This document shows positions 4,256 to 5,473 of a stretch of 5,473 nucleotides of DNA, in pieces; within the stretch, counting starts at the first letter, position 1; every line of letters begins with the position of its first letter. The stretch comes from Deltaproteobacteria bacterium. Its GTDB lineage: Bacteria > Desulfobacterota > Desulfarculia > Adiutricales > Adiutricaceae. The notes under the pieces were generated by a model. It saw only the letters and a list, made by a program, of their open reading frames with translations. It was not told the DNA's origin and searched no databases. The DNA lies in contig JAITJB010000091.1 of NCBI GenBank assembly GCA_031279155.1, positions 1 to 5,473 of the forward strand, read 5' to 3'. Both the position numbers and the translations under genes were made by a program.

Positions 4256-5473
4256 ATGCGTAAGCTATTGGCTTTGGCGACTTTGAGCATTTTAATGGCC
4301 TTTTTTGGCGCCTCTATCCTATTGGCCTCAAATCCGTCAGATGATTCCACGGCTACTAGCTCGGAAGCTCAGACGACCGATGATGGGGCCGGCGAGCCTC
4401 AAAATGATCCAGCTTCAGTAACAAGCGACCAATCCATCAATGCCGAAGATCAATTGTGGCGCGATAGAGCCGCCGATTTAATCGGGCTAGCCAGCGAGGC
4501 TGACGCTGTCTTGGCCGAAGCTAAGCGCAACGCCGACGCCTTTGATAAGCAGCTTAATACCATCCAAAACCAATTCGCTCATCTCCAGAGGATTTTTGGC
4601 ATTTCCAGCGGCCATCCCGGCGAACAAGAGGTCATAATCGGCCAGATGCAGGCCTTAAGGCGGCAGCTGGACTTAGAAGCCGAGCCCTTAGAAAATTCCT
4701 TAACCGAGCTCAATCAGAGGCTAAGCGAGGTGGTGTCCATTCAAAAATCCATGGATGGCCAAGACACTGCTGACGCAAGTAACCTGGTTTTATCTTATAA
4801 AAATAACCTCCAACTCGCTCGCAGTCAGATGGAGACCGCTCGTGACGGCTTGGAAGCCATTTTAAATCCCGGACAGGCCGCCCTTAAAAGTATCGAGGAC
4901 TCCATTACCGCCATTGAAAATGACGTCCCAAAGACCTGGCACGATTACTATTTTTCCGGCGGTGGGGCTAGCGGCCTGGCTAGGACCCATCAAGATCTTT
5001 TCAAGTGGGCGTCATCCTTTAAATCAAGGGCCATGTTCTATTATCCTCAGTCGTCAGCTGACTGGTTGGGGGCCTTAACCCGTTTCTTGGTGACAATCTT
5101 TATCATGACCGTAGCCGGCTATCTGATTTTAATCGGTAGATCTACGCTGCCGCCTAAGTGGGGCCCGATCTTAGCCGGGGTCATCAAGGGGCCCTGGGTG
5201 TGGATGGCCATAGGCTTATCTCTGATGGCCGCCTCGAGCTCTAGCTTTGGGGGCAGCTATGTTGTCTTTAAGCTCCCAGGCATACTCATCTTAGTTAAGG
5301 GGCTAGCCACTTTAAGCTGGCGCCTCAGGCAGGCCTCTAACCCGGCCATAGCCAAACTCAGCTCGCCTTTGGATAGGCTATTAAAACCTGCGGCCATAGG
5401 CGTGACCTTGCTCTTCATCGATATCCCGGTTGGGGTCGTCTCGGTATTGTGGGTTTTTACCCTTATTGTCTAT
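4256..5473 (+). CDS. MscS-like mechanosensitive channel, N-terminal part (partial)
   Basis: The frame stays open for 406 codons to the window edge, so the C-terminus is missing. Residues 1-25 form a signal peptide (MRKLLALATL, then a hydrophobic core ending near LLASN). Residues 26-65 are an acidic Ser/Thr/Asp-rich linker. Residues 66-225 are helical and rich in Gln, Glu, Leu and Ala, with coiled-coil character. A WHDYYF motif follows at 228-233. Hydrophobic segments start at about 273-294, 311-327, 335-354 and 378-404. This order of signal peptide, long periplasmic coiled coil and several membrane helices is that of large MscS-family channels (MscK/MscM-like and DUF3772-type), which open under membrane tension to release solutes during osmotic downshock. 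The diagnostic pore helix and MscS beta domain would lie downstream, so family assignment is by architecture. GGAG eight bases upstream supports the ATG. A minus-strand frame across its start is a shadow. Confidence 0.72.
   Translation, partial: MRKLLALATLSILMAFFGASILLASNPSDDSTATSSEAQTTDDGAGEPQNDPASVTSDQSINAEDQLWRDRAADLIGLASEADAVLAEAKRNADAFDKQLNTIQNQFAHLQRIFGISSGHPGEQEVIIGQMQALRRQLDLEAEPLENSLTELNQRLSEVVSIQKSMDGQDTADASNLVLSYKNNLQLARSQMETARDGLEAILNPGQAALKSIEDSITAIENDVPKTWHDYYFSGGGASGLARTHQDLFKWASSFKSRAMFYYPQSSADWLGALTRFLVTIFIMTVAGYLILIGRSTLPPKWGPILAGVIKGPWVWMAIGLSLMAASSSSFGGSYVVFKLPGILILVKGLATLSWRLRQASNPAIAKLSSPLDRLLKPAAIGVTLLFIDIPVGVVSVLWVFTLIVY

Noticed and set aside
4063..4350. Minus-strand 95-codon open frame
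   Set aside because: It is the antisense shadow of the signal-peptide region of the channel gene and continues into A/T-rich intergenic DNA.

Overview
The window looks like ordinary bacterial chromosome of medium to low G+C content. The mix of an iron-sulfur QueH, a split UxaA-type hydro-lyase and a large MscS-like channel with a periplasmic coiled coil would fit a Gram-negative anaerobe, perhaps a Desulfobacterota/Deltaproteobacteria-like organism. That assignment is inference from gene content; no rRNA or other phylogenetic marker is present.

Layout: (1) Positions 1-710, plus strand: the last 45 codons of a sensor histidine kinase, overlapping by one base (TAATG) a complete queH gene for epoxyqueuosine reductase. 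(2) Positions about 743-850: a roughly 100-bp imperfect inverted repeat between two convergent transcription units. It works as an intrinsic terminator, clearest for the minus strand, and its loop is built from in-register 7-bp repeats. (3) Positions 875-2350, minus strand: a two-gene operon for a split UxaA-family hydro-lyase (small SAF subunit, then large catalytic subunit). Upstream is a near-consensus sigma-70 promoter wrapped in inverted repeats, and the leader carries a perfect 17-bp palindrome. (4) Positions 2471-2552: two terminator-like hairpins ending the next minus-strand unit. (5) Positions 2603-3866, minus strand: a small two-helix membrane protein followed by a single-pass membrane protein with a C-terminal peptidoglycan-binding domain, probably an uncharacterised envelope pair. 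(6) Positions 3867-4255: a divergent intergenic region with 11-bp direct repeats. (7) Positions 4256 to the end, plus strand: the N-terminal 406 codons of a large mechanosensitive-channel-like protein, open at the window edge.

The genes do not form one pathway. Three themes sit next to each other: signalling plus tRNA modification (kinase/QueH), sugar-acid or related hydroxyacid dehydration (UxaA pair), and the cell envelope (peptidoglycan-binding pair and MscS-like channel). I found no CRISPR array, tRNA, rRNA, insertion sequence or defence system. The most notable non-coding signals are the heptad-repeat terminator, the promoter bracketed by interleaved inverted repeats, and the 11-bp direct repeats before the channel gene.
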